Part shown: positions 48,310-58,382 of the stretch, piece by piece
Layout: every line of letters starts with the position of its first letter
Position numbering within the stretch: position 1 is the first letter of the stretch
Program-made: the position numbers and the translations under genes
Notes under the pieces: generated by a model
The model's input: the letters and a program-made list of their open reading frames with translations, nothing else
Told to the model about the DNA's origin: nothing
The model's database searches: none
Assembly (NCBI GenBank): GCA_018857735.1
Contig: JABMCL010000509.1
Span: 939,501 to 1,003,500 of the forward strand
DNA length: 64,000 bases
Source of the DNA: Alviniconcha marisindica
Lineage: Eukaryota > Mollusca > Gastropoda > Provannidae
Direction of reading: 5' to 3'

Positions 48310-49310
48310 TATGAAGTTGATGAAGGTCAGGTGAGATGAAAAAGGGAGATGTGTCCAAATTTTCACTACCATTGGGAGATATCTTAAACTGCTCAACCTT
48401 TTGTAGCCAAGCTTGATATGAAAAGACAGTGCATTATTATGGGACATAATGATATGCAATAACAAAATTGCCTTGCTATGGTCAAGGTCACAGTGTTGGC
48501 TTAATATGTAAATAATAGGACTGTTTCTTAGCTTTCTACTACAGATTCTGAACCAATGATTATTTTTTGAGCAAACTTAGGTTGTTGGCTGAACGCCATA
48601 AGCCAAAGTGTCCAATGGAAATATTGGATTGCTGCAGTCAAGGTAAAGGTCAAAGCACATTCAAAATTGTAATTAATATTTGTCCAGGTGACATCCTCTA
48701 AATGCCTAAACCTTTTGAAATCAAACTTGGTATGGTGATACATCATCAGCTGGAGTGTTATCTGAAAAAGATGTGTTACTAACTTCTAGGTCAAGGTAAC
48801 AGTAAGGGCTCATAAGTAATCAAAATGTGACTTTCTAAGAATACTATAGTACTGTAACTTTATGAACTAATGATTCTTTCACAACCAAACTTACTTTGGT
48901 GATAGATCATCATAAGCCAAAATATCTGGTGGAAATACTGGATTGCTTTGTCAGTCACAGGCCAAGGTCATAGCAAGCATTCAAAATTTGGTGTGATGGT
49001 ACATGATCATAGCTGGAGTGTCGTGGAATTTTTATTTAAAAAAATAATTTGTTGCTGTCTTCAAGGGCACATATAATCAAAGTATGATTTTCTATTATAT
49101 CTTTTGAACTTCTGATCCTTTTGCTACCTCTTTTAACTCTGATGATACATCATCACAAGCCAAAATGTCTTGTGCAAAAAAAACTTGCTATAGTCAAGGC
49201 CACATCAAAGGTTCAAAACTTGGTTAATGTTTTGTCCAGATGATATAGATCTTCTGAATTGTTTAACTTTTTCATCTAGCCAAACTTAGTGTATCCATGG
49301 TGCGCTCAGT
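48310..49310 (+). repeat. degenerate ~150-bp satellite array, left part
   Basis: Seven or so units are marked by a CAAACTT..GTATGGTGATACATCATCA segment and a GTCAAGGTCA segment (48479, 48646, 48789, 48962, 49190). Marker spacing is about 140-160 bp. The same unit continues at 52095-52190 after the nested insertions, and similar units lie inside the 49417-51801 element. Confidence 0.8.
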
Positions 49311-49319
49311 ACTTCAAAT

Positions 49320-49359
49320 AACAAACTTCAAAAAGTTCAGAATGCAGCAGCAAGGCTTG

Positions 49360-49366
<7 letters not shown>
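49320..49366 (+). pseudogene. CR1-like LINE relic, left piece
   Basis: NNKLQKVQNAAARLV is the conserved segment near the C-terminus of CR1/L2-type polymerases. It is interrupted by an AT microsatellite and a TIR element and resumes at about 51810. Confidence 0.8.

Positions 49367-49416
<50 letters not shown>
49367..49416. repeat. (AT)n microsatellite, target of the TIR insertion
   Basis: About 25 AT units; the next element is flanked by ATAT on both sides. Confidence 0.95.
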
Positions 49417-49418
<2 letters not shown>

Positions 49419-51801
49419 GTCATTCTCCTGAAAACTGGACCAAAGAGGGTGCCGCTTTCCCAATAAAATAAAAATTAGACTAAAACATGAAACTTTTTAA
49501 ATTACCGCTATATTTCTGATGTAATGTGTTTGGAGAAATAAGGCAAATGCCACAATGGGTAAATGCATCATTATTTCTTGTGCTGTGAGCCTTTTTTGGT
49601 AAAAATTGCGACATTTTCATGGCCGCCATTTGTGACATGGCTATGGGATGGTTAGCTAATTGCAGATATTTCCTTGGAATCGTTCATGATGGAATAAAAA
49701 CAAGTTTCATGAGAAAGAAGGAGGCCAGTTCTTACATACAAATGGTATTTATTGTGTGTTGCTTGCTATTAACAGCTCCAAACAAAGGTAAGATAATCAG
49801 TATCTCGCACGTTACCGATGGTGTCTTCTGAGTGTGTATCACGATATTGTGACTTGTTCGCAACGGAAACTAAAGAACTTTTTTTTTTTTCATCAGCTTG
49901 GTAGATAACCACATTTCATCTTATTTTTAATGCTTGTTTGATGACATGAGAGTAGATACGAAATAAATTACAGTCATTTCTTCAGGGGTGGTTGACGTGG
50001 TGTTTTACAATGGTGTAACGTGCGAGCACACAAAATAATTATTTCTGCTTGTACCATTGACTTTCGACCTACCCTAATGTACAAGTCCACATCAGCTGAC
50101 TTGCGGCAGCAACGTTTGACCTCTTTTTGCGCTGTGTGTGGTGTATTATTTTACTAGAAAAGGGAAAGTACTGTGGTGTCTTCAGGGGTGAGGCATGTAA
50201 TGCTCGTGACACATTTTTTCCCACTCAGCTGAGTGTTTGTTTGCAACCTTTGTAACCAAACTTGGTATTGTGGTGCACCACCATGAGCTGGAATGTCATG
50301 CGAAACAATGGGATTCTATCTTCAAGGTCACGGTCACAGTGTGGGCTTATATAATCAAAATATGACAGTTTCTACTATATCTTTTATTAATTCTAAAAAC
50401 CAGTGAGTCTTTTGCAACCAAACTCAATTTGAGTGTAGATCATCATAAGCAAAGAAGTGTCCAGCGAAAATGTTGGATTGTTGTGTTCAAGATTGTTGTG
50501 TCACAGCCAAGGTTAAAAGTTTCAGTTAATGTTAGTTTGGATGATATCTTATGCATCGTTGAACCATTTGTAACCAAACCCAGTATAAGCCAGAGCATCA
50601 TATGCGAAAAATGGGTTTCTATCTTCAAGGTCAAGGTCACAGTAACTGAATTTTGGTTCATACAATCAAATATGGCTATTTCTATTATATGTTCTGAACT
50701 GCTGATTTTCGTGGGCGACCAACTTAGTTTGATAGTGCATGTTCATAAGCCAGAATGTCTTGTGAAAAGGTTGCTTTGCTGTATTCAAGGTCAAGGTCAC
50801 AGTAAAGGTTCTGAACTTCAGTGAATGTTTGCCCGGACAATATATCTGATCAGTCAAACTTAGTATGGTGATGCATCATCATCATCAGCCAGAATATCAT
50901 TCAGAAATATCATTTTGCTATCCAGATTAGTTTGATGGTACATCATCACAAGACAGGGTAAGACACCGTGAAAAGATTTTCTTGCTTTTACACAGAGCAT
51001 GAGACAGAGAATATGGCTTGGGGGACTGTGGACTAGATTGCTGCCACTCTTGGCTATCCCGATATCTAAAGCAGCAGTCAATACCGGTTCCAATCAAGAA
51101 AATGTGGAAATAACATTGCTTTTGTAATGAATATACTTGTTTATTAAGTTTTTGGTCAATGGTTCAAGTGTGTTATTCTTATATCCTTTTGTACTTGTGA
51201 TGATGTCCACATAACATGTGAGACACTCAGACAGATTACTAATTAAGTGCGATTGGTTATTAACTTTAGAAAGCAAGAAACAAATATCCCTCTGACATGT
51301 ATATTTTATATATAGAGTTCAGACCAAGTTAGTGCAAGCATTCCCCCCCCCCCCCCCCCCCAATTAGTTTGGGGGGAAAAAGAAGGAAAAGAAAAAAAAC
51401 TCAGGAAAAGAAATGTGTAATCTATTTCCTGTACTTCAAAGAAGACATTTTAAACCAAAATCGTTAAAGAAGCAAGACAATTTTTTTTTAAATGTCAGAA
51501 GTGAAAGATATTCCTTTATTAATTAGGAAATATTGTATAGTAAAATTTTAAAAAAGGCAAGAGTCAAACTGGCCACTGAGCCGACTCTTCATGCAGTTCT
51601 GGTGTCTTCTGTAACACTGAGACACTGACCTATGACGTAAAATAATGCACAATTAACCAAGTTCCAGTCACCCTGTCAGTTTATGTCTTATATTTATGTA
51701 CACAAGAGATGTCAAGCTTTCATTTCCAAACAACATAAATTCATGCTTTGAAGTTTTACCCTGTATGTCACAGTTTTGACCAGTTTTCAGGAGAATGACC
51801 C
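49417..51801. mobile_element. TIR DNA element, copy 2 (opposite orientation to 580-2485)
   Basis: Ends GGGTCATTCTCCTGAAAAC and its inverse, flanked by ATAT. 2385 bp. Near its left end an ATG at 49619 opens a 70-codon frame with a hydrophobic segment (MVFIVCCLLLTAP) and a donor-like AAAG|GTAAGAT at 49788. The matching region of copy 1 has stops and no donor. The middle (50230-51090) consists of ~150-bp satellite-like units with TCAAGGTCA. No transposase seen. Confidence 0.88.
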
Positions 51802-51804
51802 ATA

Positions 51805-52080
51805 TAGCTAAGAAATCTGACCACATCTGTCGTATTCTTCAAACTCTACATTGGCTACCAATGATACATTGCATCCAGTATCTGTCTGATCTTCTTCAAC
51901 CTTAACATCCAGCAAAACAGTTAGGATCCACATCCGGAACCCAGACATTTGTCACCCCTCATAAACACAAAAGTGTGGTGAAAGATCATTTTCTTAGGCT
52001 CTCCCAACTGTTTGGAACAGCTTGCCCCAGACACTCCACCACTCTGATTTCTTCCTTCTCTTTCTCTAAACTCTATCTTT
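51805..52080 (+). pseudogene. CR1-like LINE relic, right piece
   Basis: KKSDHICRILQTLHWLPM, then a degenerate stretch and LPTVWNSLPQTLHHSDFF, the usual end of CR1/L2-type ORF2. Continues the piece at 49320. Confidence 0.8.
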
Positions 52081-52089
52081 TTTCCTTTT

Positions 52090-52195
52090 TTTCTCAGCCT
52101 TGAAAGTGGAATGTCTTGTGAAAAGATTGGATTACTGCATTCAGTGTCAGGGTCACAGTGAAGGTTCAGAACTTCATTGAATGTTTGTCAGTCCT
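52090..52195 (+). repeat. ~150-bp satellite, right remnant
   Basis: GGAATGTCTTGTGAAAAG, GGGTCACAGTGAAGGTTCAGA and GAATGTTTGTCAG match units at 50740-50840. Confidence 0.75.
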
Positions 52196-54660
52196 GTATT
52201 TTCTGTACCACTCATATCTTTGCATTCAAAATAGGTCTGTTATTAATAACCAAACAGTGCAAACAAAGTGAGCATTTATTTATACTTTATACAATTATAG
52301 TACACTGAGCTCATAACATTAACACTATAACAGTGACTTACACTAGTTACACTTACAGTATCTAGGAACACGTGGGGGTATTTTGCCATGTAATCCTTAT
52401 TATGTTTTTATTTGTACATCATTATCATAAAATTTTATGTTTCCATACCTGTCAACCCATACAGTTTACCAGTATTAAAAAAAAAAAATCCATTATTTGG
52501 GGGGGATATATGGATACAGGAAAGCATAATTTTCACAAGATTTTGCTGTTGTTTTAAACTGAGCAAAAAGATTGAAACACTGTCAAACAAGCAGCTGACA
52601 CACACCATCGCCAAATGCACACTAACTGGCCTGGTGCAGTAGGCTAAGAAATCTTGTTGGAAGTGAGATTTGAAGTCATGCATGTGAATTTCGCACATTG
52701 CTTCTTCCTTACACTGCCACATGTGCCGGGTGGAATTCAAAATGCCACTGCCACCAGCAAAAAACAACAAAAAACCCCGGCCTGCATAAGGGAAATACAG
52801 GTTCACAAACTCTGGACTAAGGTTTACTCCCAAAAGGGGTTGACAGCTATGTGTTTCAGAAGGCCATTAGCTGAAATGTAAGTTGAGTTGTCATGTAGAG
52901 TACACAGACTAAATCATTTTTATAAGTTAGATTCCATCCTCCCCACCCCACCCCCCAAAAATAGAAATCCCAGAAAAGTCAATTTTGCTTTTGTTGTTTT
53001 ACTGTTTTACCTTCACTGTCTTCAGTCTTAAATGAAGACTGGTTATTGTTTACTAGGCACTTCATTATGCATGAGAGATTTGACTGAGACAGTTGCTGTC
53101 AAGTGTATTATCTCACCCCCCAGAATAAGCCAGTATTGATTTGAAACAGACTGTGGCCCAGCTCAAGGCATAATTCATTGTCCCAGGGCATCCATTGTTA
53201 CAGGCAAATTGATCAATAACTGCCCTGTTATGGCTAACAAATCTGCCCAGAGGCACTGTTCCCTGAAACTGGTAGAGCTCTAGGACTGCAGATTAAAAGT
53301 GTAGTATTCCACCCACCCTCACTATCATTACAGGGATTGGTTTTCATGATGGGAGGTGGTTTTCATGTTTATGAGCTTTTCTTTAACCAGTGGGAGGTGG
53401 TTTTCATGTTTATGAGCTTTGTTTAAACCACTGGGAGGTTCAGGGGACAATCATCTGAGTTGTGTAGTCCTGCACCACAACACTGTGTGACTTAGTACAG
53501 ACGGAACTGGTACAGCAGCTTACTCAGGTTACTGTGCATCTGGTGGTAATGTAATGCTGCCAGAGTGTGTTTGCAAGCCTACATGCAGTTAACAGCTCAA
53601 CCCCTCCTTTTTTCTTTTCTTCTTTACCAATGAACAAGGAAAAGTGTTTCAACAATGAGATCTAAACCTGGTAGGCATTTGTTTTGGGTGGAGGGGACCT
53701 TATTCTGAAAGTGTGCTGTGGGGTTAAAGGAGTACAGACTTTACACTTACAACTTCTCCTCTTTTTTTTGGGGGGGGGGGGGGGGGGTGTCTTATTTTCC
53801 CCTCTCATTTTATTGTAATTTTGCTTTGTTTGTTTCTTTGTTTTTGCCTTCATCCCCCCTCCCCTTTACGTTTGACATTTATTGGTTTAATCAAAATCAC
53901 TGCCTCAGAATGCAAATTATTGATTGAGTTCTAGTACAACCATCAAGTTCTTCAACAAAGAGAAACACATACACGCACACACACGCATGCATGCACGCAC
54001 GCACACACACACACACACACACACAAAGAACAAACTCAAAAACTTTATTTTACAAGGATTGTAGTTCAGGTTAAGTTGACCTGTTTAACAGCTAGTCCTT
54101 GCTTAGCAACTTATGAGTAAAACAAATTATAGGCATAATTTACATTATGTAAAACATGACTCAATGAATGAAAGTATATACAGGAAGCATAAAAACTAGA
54201 GAGAAAATAAATGCAGTTGTAGTGATGAGTATAGTCTTGATTTTTATTTACACAAGATATAGATATATATTATGAAAAATACTGATGAATCAAACCTTAA
54301 TAATTATCTTTACAGCATAAACTTGTAGCCACCATTAGATGTCTCCTAACACCCTCACTGTGTTCCAACCTGCAGTTGAATGTGAACCCAACCTCTTTGA
54401 CATTTCTTTTATGTGTTTTTAACTTGCTGTGAAAATGTTTTGTCTTTTATCTTGCCCAACCCAGGTGCACACACTGTGGAATATTCTTGAACTTCCTGCA
54501 AGAGTAAAATTAAGAGGTTACAATGTGATGAGGACTAAGATGAAGACAGTAGTTAATGAGTCATTGCGAAAGTTGCAGTCCTGCTGAAGTTACACATATT
54601 TTTGCCCACCAGCTAAATGAATATATAAACCTATTGGGCAGGTATCTCAACAAAGGTGGC
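52196..54660. other. no supported gene; probable upstream or intron of the tetraspanin
   Basis: 18 G at 53770-53787 and a ~46-bp tandem duplication at 53340-53450 (GGGAGGTGGTTTTCATG). AC/GC repeats lie at 53960-54025 and a retroelement-like tail at 54036-54070. I looked for the first tetraspanin exon (N-terminus and start of TM1) and did not find it. Confidence 0.4.
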
Positions 54661-54668
54661 TCTTTGCA

Positions 54669-55029
54669 AGTACCTGTTATTGTTCATGTTGCTGCACGTG
54701 ACAGGCGTAGTGATCCTGGCTATATGTATCTGGTTTGGTTCAAGTACCTGTCACTGCATGGTCATGCTGTTGCAGGTCACAGGTATAGTGATCCAGGCCA
54801 TAGGTATCAGGATCAAGATGGATCGGTATAAGTGCCAGTAACTGTTCATGTTGTAGGTGACACTTATAGGTATAGTGATCTAGGTCATATATATATAGAG
54901 AGAGAGAGAGAGAGATCAGTACAAGTACCTATCACTGTTCATGGTGTTGCAGGTGATGGGTGTATAGTCATCCTGGCCAATGGTATCTACCAAGGTGGAT
55001 TGCACATGGCACTGTTCATGTTGTTGCAG
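54669..55029 (+). repeat. tandem copies of a splice acceptor plus exon start
   Basis: Four imperfect units of 74-93 bp precede the real exon. Each has ACTGTTCATGTTGTTGCAG|GTGACAGGTATAGTGATCCTG-like sequence. Copies begin near 54669, 54743, 54831 and 54924. Copy 1 has lost AG (GCTGCAC), while copies 2-4 keep it. Copies 3 and 4 meet stops soon after the acceptor, and copy 2 stops after 22 codons. The third copy contains a GA/TA microsatellite. Confidence 0.85.
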
Positions 55030-55218
55030 GTGACAGGTATAGTGATCCTGGCCATAGGTATCTGGACCAAGGTGGATCTGTACAAGTACCTTGAGCTGTC
55101 CTCCATCTACCAGCCAGAAGCCCCATATGTGCTGATTGGGGTGGGTGCTGTAATTGTGCTGGTTGGTTCTCTGGGATGCTGCTGTACTGTCAAGGGACAT
55201 TCCTTCCTGCTCTACATG
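55030..55218 (+). CDS. tetraspanin exon: end of TM1, small loop, TM2
   Basis: 63 codons. Starts after TTGTTGCAG with VTGIVILAIGIWTKVDLYK (TM1 end and small extracellular loop), then the loop to APYVLIGVGAVIVLVGSLGC (TM2), then a cytosolic CCTVKGHSFLLYM and donor ATG|GTAAGG. The GCCC run fits the intracellular palmitoylated cysteines of tetraspanins. Confidence 0.92.
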
Positions 55219-57877
55219 GTAAGGTGGTAACACTGAAGCTGCCATGGTATTGGAAATGGGGGGTGAGGGGGGACATTCCACTGTTTGAGCTTACATGTTT
55301 ATACAGAGGGAATGGCTTTTCATTTTTTGTTGTGCCTGATCTCCTGACCTGCCCACAGCTGCAGCCCAGCTTTCAAGGTAGCCCCAGTTACAGTGGAGTG
55401 AAGATGGGGCAAGTACAGTGATTTGAGGGTAGATTTTACCAGTGGCCTACTCTTGTTTTAACTGGTTGATGGTGATACCCAGGGCTATCACTAACACGAC
55501 TGGTGCCACCCCAAAAGGAGGCCAGGGATGTCTGATGTCACTCTCCTGTTTGGAATCTCAGGGCTGTCATTTGATTGCCCTTTCGTATCTCTTCTCTCAT
55601 TTTTTCTGCCTAGGCCTCTTGCTTTTTATGCCTTGTAATTTTTCTGCTAATGGTCCATTCTCCTGATTTTTTTCTCCAGAAAACTTTCATTTTTTTGTTA
55701 AGGGGTGGGCTTTAAAAACATTTTTTATATTCTTTATGGCTCTGCTCTTGTTGAGCAGCTAGGAGATAGGTGGTATGTGCAGCTTTCTATCATGCTGGCA
55801 CTGGTATTTGCTGTTATGCATTTATTTTAAAAACAGTTGGTTCTGTCCATTCCTTTTTTTATATTTTCCTTTAATCTTGTATTGATATATGGAATGGTTG
55901 ATGAAATACCAGCTTGTTCTAGCCTTATATGTTTATTAACAAGGGTGATATTGAAGGGACTAACTCTTCAAACAGTTGTGTTTGATATTTGTGGATACGT
56001 TATGTTTTGTTTTATGTTTGTGCAGGGATTGACTTTGTGGACTTGAGAAAGGATAACAAGTGGATATGTGAGGAGAGTTTTGAAATGTGCATTTGCTTAT
56101 GACAGAGTTTGATCATCCTGAGGGGTTAACCTTGTGTGTGTTGTGACCTTGTGATATATTTGTGTGTGATGAAAGCTGTTGAATTTGTTTTTTGTATGTG
56201 GTACTGCAGAGATGTGGTACTTTGTTCAGCATGGAGCACAGTGCATAATTATTAAACCACTGTGTGCGACACTGTTGAATTTTGTGTGCAGTACTGTGGG
56301 GTGTTGTTCCTGGTGTTCATCATGGAGCTGAGTGCAGGCATTACCCTGCTCATCTACAAGGGGAAGGTGGGTTATACCTGTTTGTATTGCCCTCTTCCAC
56401 TTTTCTTAATGAAAACATGGACCAAAATCTGGAGTAGGGGTGGGGGTTATACCTGGCACTATGTTCTTGCCATTAGAATGATTCTGCATGAAGATGGGCA
56501 GTGCTCTAAGCCATTTTAATATTTAGTTGATTGGTTGGGAATGTAGATAGATAATTGTTTATGCCCAGTCTACCATGGCAGGTATACCAGGATTAGGGTG
56601 GGGGATAAACATGAACTTTTAGAAGAGGAAGGTGTGCCACAGTAGACTCAGTCCTGTGCCCCTTCATTCACCACCCGGGTCTTTGGACCAAAAGGGACCA
56701 ATGAATGGAAACATAAAGGGGTGGTATCCAGTCACCTGTCATTGCCAAAAGAGCATGTTTGATAACCTCTTGGCAGTCAAACCAGAACATAGATTTCATC
56801 AACATCATTTTGATGATCAGGCCAAATCAGTTTCTGTTCCAAGTCTTGTCAATGTGTATATTACATTGGTTATACCTTACTTTTGTAATTTTGACCAGTG
56901 TTCCTGTCTTCATTATAACATTTTACAGTTTATAGTTTTTCATTTCATTTGCATGACCTCTCACTTGCACCTACCCTATGCGCATGTTTGCCCATGTTTT
57001 GCTAAAAACAGTCTAATGGCTGTTCACTGTTGTGATGTGGAATTGTTTCTTGGACAGCTGGAGCAGGGATTCAAGGAGGGTCTGAATAATGCCATCGATC
57101 GCTATGGCCAAAATGGGCAGGAGGAGATCACCAATGCCTTCGATGAACTGCAGCAAAAGGTGATATATGCAATAATGTACTTGCATATGGCATAGGGAGT
57201 TTAGCATGTGATATTAATTCAGGAGAAAAAAAAGGAATAAAAATTAGGGTGGGGTAGGGGATGGTATACCTATTTTGACACCCATGTATTTGTCACTTCT
57301 GTTGATTAACATACAAAATAATTGCATGTTTAATGATGAGCTGAACTTGGTTGAATGCACACACATGGATACCCCCCCCCCCCCCCCCTCCCTCTCCCAG
57401 TCCTCATGGTAACATTCATAACCTGCTGGATGTTTGTTTATATTTTTTATATCACCTGTGCATCCTTCCAAATGTGCGTCCAATCCTTCCATCAGACCTG
57501 TGCATCCTTCCACGTTCATACATACAGCTGATTTCCCAAATAAAAGACCAGCGGCTTCCCTCTTTTAATATGAACTTTCATCAAACCCCTCAGGTCATAC
57601 ATATTCATGTAGATAAACCCCTGACCAGTGACCACCTCTCTCTTAAAGACCACACTTGCTGCACTTTTGGAATGATCTTAAAACTGTTTATTGCATTTTT
57701 CAGCTGGGCTGCTGTGGTATCAACAGCTACAGAGACTGGTTCTCGTCACCATGGGAACAAGAGCAGTCTGACCCCAACACGGTGCCACAGTCATGTTGCC
57801 GTGGAGATGCAAAGACATGTCCAAACAGCAATCTGCCTGTGCAGGCCAATGCCACACATCTGCCTGTCTTCACTCAT
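55030..57877 (+). CDS. tetraspanin, TSPAN6/7-like, four visible exons (gene level)
   Basis: Exons 55030-55218, 56292-56366, 57058-57159 and 57704-57877 join without frame change, all introns phase 0 with GT/AG borders. The product runs from TM1 through the large extracellular loop with the CCG motif. Tetraspanins are four-pass membrane proteins that build lateral microdomains with integrins, proteases and each other. The match to APYVLIG and GCCGINSYRDW suggests the TSPAN6/7 group, but this rests on partial sequence. Missing: the N-terminal exon, and the exon or exons with TM4 and the C-terminal tail, which are not recognised up to 58166 and may lie beyond repeats or outside. Confidence 0.88.
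56292..56366 (+). CDS. tetraspanin exon: TM3
   Basis: 25 codons (75 bp, the classic tetraspanin exon length). Reads YCGVLFLVFIMELSAGITLL and then IYKGK, with donor AAG|GTGGGT. ELxAG is the conserved TM3 motif. Confidence 0.92.
57058..57159 (+). CDS. tetraspanin exon: start of large extracellular loop
   Basis: 34 codons after CTTGGACAG, charged helical sequence (LEQGFKEGLNNAIDRYGQ, then EEITNAFDELQQK), donor AAG|GTGATA. It matches the A/B helix part of the loop by position and length. Confidence 0.88.
57704..57877 (+). CDS. tetraspanin exon: CCG and second Cys motif of the large loop
   Basis: 58 codons after TTTTTCAG. Reads LGCCGINSYRDWFSSP, then PQSCC and a further Cys in CPN, giving the CCG, CC and C pattern of the disulfide-bonded loop. 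A possible N-glycosylation site is NAT. Donor CAT|GTATGT. The fourth expected motif, GC before TM4, would be in the next exon. Confidence 0.92.
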
Positions 57878-58239
57878 GTATGTCTGGCATGTGGGGTGGG
57901 GGGGATGCAGGGAGGTAGATTATGTTCAGCCATACTCACTGCATTGGTTAGTTCCAGTACAATGCAACTTGTGTTGTCTCTTGTGTTGTCTGTCTTGTTT
58001 AGGCGGGCACATATTTTTTTTATATACATTGTTTAGAGTTAACAACAGGCAGTGTCAGACACAGACTGACTTACTACCTGATGGCTGTCACAAGCTGGTC
58101 CCATCAGAGTGTGATTTACACAATGCTATTTTTTTCTTTACAGCTTCTCCACTTCATTCAGTCTAAAATAATAGAAAATTAAAACTTCATTCTGCCTGTT
58201 TTACATGATGTGATTCTTTTGTTCATAGCTGTTTACCAC

Positions 58240-58380
58240 TTAAATCTGAAACAAGAATGACTGCTAGCATTCTAAAACAAGATCTAAACACATAAAAGGT
58301 TCAGAAGAATGCTATTTATTAGGACAAAACACAATATGCAAATTTGGGGGGTAATCCTCTTCATCAAGCTACAAAACAAC
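58240..58380 (+). repeat. ~150-bp dispersed repeat adjacent to the TTAAAGG element
   Basis: AAGAATGACTGCTAGCATTC through GGGGGGTAATCC; matches 10000-10150 and inverted pieces at 29000-29110 and 44226. Part also resembles 17340-17400. Confidence 0.65.
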
Positions 58381-58382
58381 GC

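Noticed and set aside
54556..54841. Frames through the repeated acceptor units as extra tetraspanin exons
   Set aside because: Each stops within a few codons or lacks AG; only the last unit leads into a full exon.
57878..58166. Extension of the last tetraspanin exon past its donor
   Set aside because: The donor CAT|GTATGT is strong, the following sequence is G-rich and lacks tetraspanin features.
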